Assembly: GCA_948482415.1 (NCBI GenBank)
Contig: CAOMFZ010000093.1
Location: forward strand, 1 to 8,521
Reading direction: 5' to 3'
Source of the DNA: an uncultured Mailhella sp.
GTDB lineage: Bacteria > Desulfobacterota > Desulfovibrionia > Desulfovibrionales > Desulfovibrionaceae
DNA length: 8,521 nucleotides
The notes under the pieces were generated by a model. It worked only from the letters and a program-made list of their open reading frames with translations, made no database searches and was not told the DNA's origin. Shown one piece after another: positions 8,062 through 8,521 of the stretch. How positions within the stretch are numbered: position 1 is the stretch's first letter; every line of letters starts with the position of its first letter. A program made the position numbers and the translations under genes.

Positions 8062-8090
8062 ATTGCTGGAGCAATTCCGGAAATAATTGC
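8062..8090 (+). other. Hairpin-forming sequence just after the permease stop
   Basis: Starting 12 bases after the stop codon, ATTGC (8062-8066) can pair with GCAAT (8071-8075) across a TGGA loop. The same GCAATT (8071-8076) can instead pair with AATTGC (8085-8090) across an eight-base loop that starts with CCGG. The two stems exclude each other. No run of T follows, so this does not look like an intrinsic terminator. It may protect the mRNA 3' end or may be a decayed repeat. Confidence 0.35.
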
Positions 8091-8095
8091 AACTT

Positions 8096-8202
8096 TACAG
8101 GGAAAGAACTTTATCTCTGCTGTCCATTTGCGTAAAGCTCGCTCACTCGCTAACGCAAACGACTTCGTCGCCTTCGGTGGCTGAAAAAGTTCTCTCCCTG
8201 TA
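8096..8202. repeat. 107-base palindromic element with 17-base inverted ends and internal hairpins
   Basis: The left arm (8096-8112, TACAGGGAAAGAACTTT) is the reverse complement of the right arm (8186-8202, AAAGTTCTCTCCCTGTA) at 16 of 17 positions. The 73 bases between contain further stems. TTTGCGT (8127-8133) pairs with ACGCAAA (8153-8159), extended by AGC/GCT around a loop of GCTC-like repeats. CGAC (8160-8163) pairs with GTCG (8167-8170), and GCC (8170-8172) can pair with GGC (8179-8181). The whole could fold as a branched structure on either strand. TA occurs at the outer edge of both arms, which would fit a small TA-flanked miniature element, but nothing else proves mobility. It lies 46 bases after the permease gene. 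It is most likely a member of a dispersed intergenic repeat family; copy number cannot be judged from one window. Confidence 0.6.
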
Positions 8203-8221
8203 CCCTCTCTCAAAACTTTTT
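8184..8221 (+). terminator. Possible weak intrinsic terminator after the efflux operon
   Basis: AAAAAGTT (8184-8191) is perfectly complementary to AACTTTTT (8214-8221), giving an eight-pair stem with a 22-base pyrimidine-rich loop, with a run of T in the 3' arm. The stem is poor in G+C, so termination would be weak. Its left arm overlaps the right arm of the 107-base palindrome, so the two folds compete. It is the only terminator-like structure seen downstream of the permease gene. Confidence 0.3.
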
Positions 8222-8281
8222 AATATAGAAGCGCACAAAAATGAAAGTCGCAATATTCAATGGAAATGCTCTAGCCCCCAC

Positions 8282-8322
8282 CCCGTCATTCGAGGAGTGA
8301 TAACGACGAAACAATCTTTTAG
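8282..8322. repeat. Degenerate copy of a widespread dispersed intergenic repeat (CGTCATTGCGAGGAGC type)
   Basis: The segment contains CGTCATT, CGAGGAG, CGACGAA and CAATCTTTTAG in the order and spacing of a repeat I know from many bacterial genomes. Its usual form begins CGTCATTGCGAGGAGC and ends GCGACGAAGCAATC. Compared with that, this copy lacks one G after CATT and carries substitutions that break the stem, such as GTGA for GCGA and AAACAAT for AAGCAAT. Translated, such repeats give the familiar spurious peptide VIARSEATKQS; here the corresponding string is VIRGVITTKQS. A run of C (8275-8283) precedes it, as is common for this family. The match is from memory rather than a database. Confidence 0.6.
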
Positions 8323-8521
8323 TGAACTAACAAATATGGCATAACTATTTTGAATGTCATATGAAATTGCTCTAAAGCATAAGAGCTAATGCATTTATTG
8401 ATCTTATAATAGATGATACTCTATAGCTTGTCCATGCAGATGAATTTTGTATAATAAGGCAATTTAATATGATTTTTATAAAATTGAAGTAAAAAATAGG
8501 AATTATTCTTAATAATACTTG
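8323..8521. other. AT-rich non-coding tail
   Basis: No open frame here has a ribosome-binding site or protein-like composition. The DNA becomes distinctly more AT-rich than the genes to its left. It contains a small hairpin, GCTCT (8369-8373) with AGAGC (8382-8386), and a competing GCAT (8377-8380) with ATGC (8389-8392). A short frame starting ATG ATT TTT at 8469 stops after seven codons. It probably forms the upstream region of a gene beyond the window. Confidence 0.5.
8428..8455 (+). promoter_or_regulatory. Candidate promoter reading out of the right edge
   Basis: TTGTCC (8428-8433) and a perfect TATAAT (8450-8455) are separated by 16 bases. A second TATAAT at 8405-8410 has no matching -35 box. 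Transcription would begin around 8462 and run rightwards toward a gene outside the window. The region is AT-rich, so a chance TATAAT is possible. Confidence 0.35.

Noticed and set aside
8087..8344. An 85-codon plus-strand open frame with a TTG start in the tail
   Set aside because: It has no ribosome-binding site. Its coding span is the palindromic element followed by the dispersed repeat, and it contains the repeat-derived string VIRGVITTKQS. It is best explained as a translated repeat, not a gene.
8051..8521. CRISPR array, tRNA or insertion-sequence gene in the tail
   Set aside because: No regularly spaced repeats, no cloverleaf with a GTTC arm, and no transposase-like frame could be found. 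The repeats present are inverted and of different kinds.

Overview
The window looks like a chromosomal segment of a Gram-negative bacterium with moderately low G+C (roughly 40% by eye). It carries an aspartase gene, a small lipoprotein gene, a complete three-gene RND efflux operon and a 470-base non-coding tail rich in inverted repeats. Two envelope layers are implied by the outer-membrane efflux protein, the periplasmic adaptor and the lipoprotein signal sequences. I cannot identify the species. The E. coli-type aspartase fits an anaerobic or fumarate-respiring lifestyle. The intergenic repeats after the efflux operon remind me of those in Desulfovibrionaceae-like Deltaproteobacteria (Desulfobacterota), but that is memory-based and low confidence.

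Layout. Positions 44-1462, minus strand: aspartate ammonia-lyase (aspA), whose 3' end lies near the window edge. Positions 1463-1651: a divergent intergenic region with candidate promoters in both directions. Positions 1652-2290, plus strand: a Tyr/His-rich predicted lipoprotein of unknown function, possibly of the DUF4136 type. Positions 2291-2404: an AT-rich spacer with a 10-base direct repeat and weak promoter-like boxes. Positions 2405-3847, 3844-4971 and 4994-8050, plus strand: outer-membrane factor, membrane-fusion adaptor and RND permease. They form a compact operon with a 4-base ATGA overlap between the first two genes and a 22-base gap before the third. Positions 8051-8521 hold no convincing gene. 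They contain a chain of hairpins, a 107-base palindromic element, a possible weak terminator, a decayed copy of a widespread dispersed repeat, and a candidate promoter reading out of the right edge.

How the genes work together. The three efflux proteins should form one tripartite pump. The proton-driven inner-membrane permease exports substrates through the periplasmic adaptor and the TolC-like outer-membrane channel. Both the adaptor and the channel appear lipid-anchored. The gene order (channel first) and the lack of an adjacent regulator are mildly unusual. Nothing links aspA functionally to the pump. The coding part looks like ordinary core or accessory gene content, and I see no new defence or mobile system. 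The most unusual material is the structured non-coding tail at 8062-8322.
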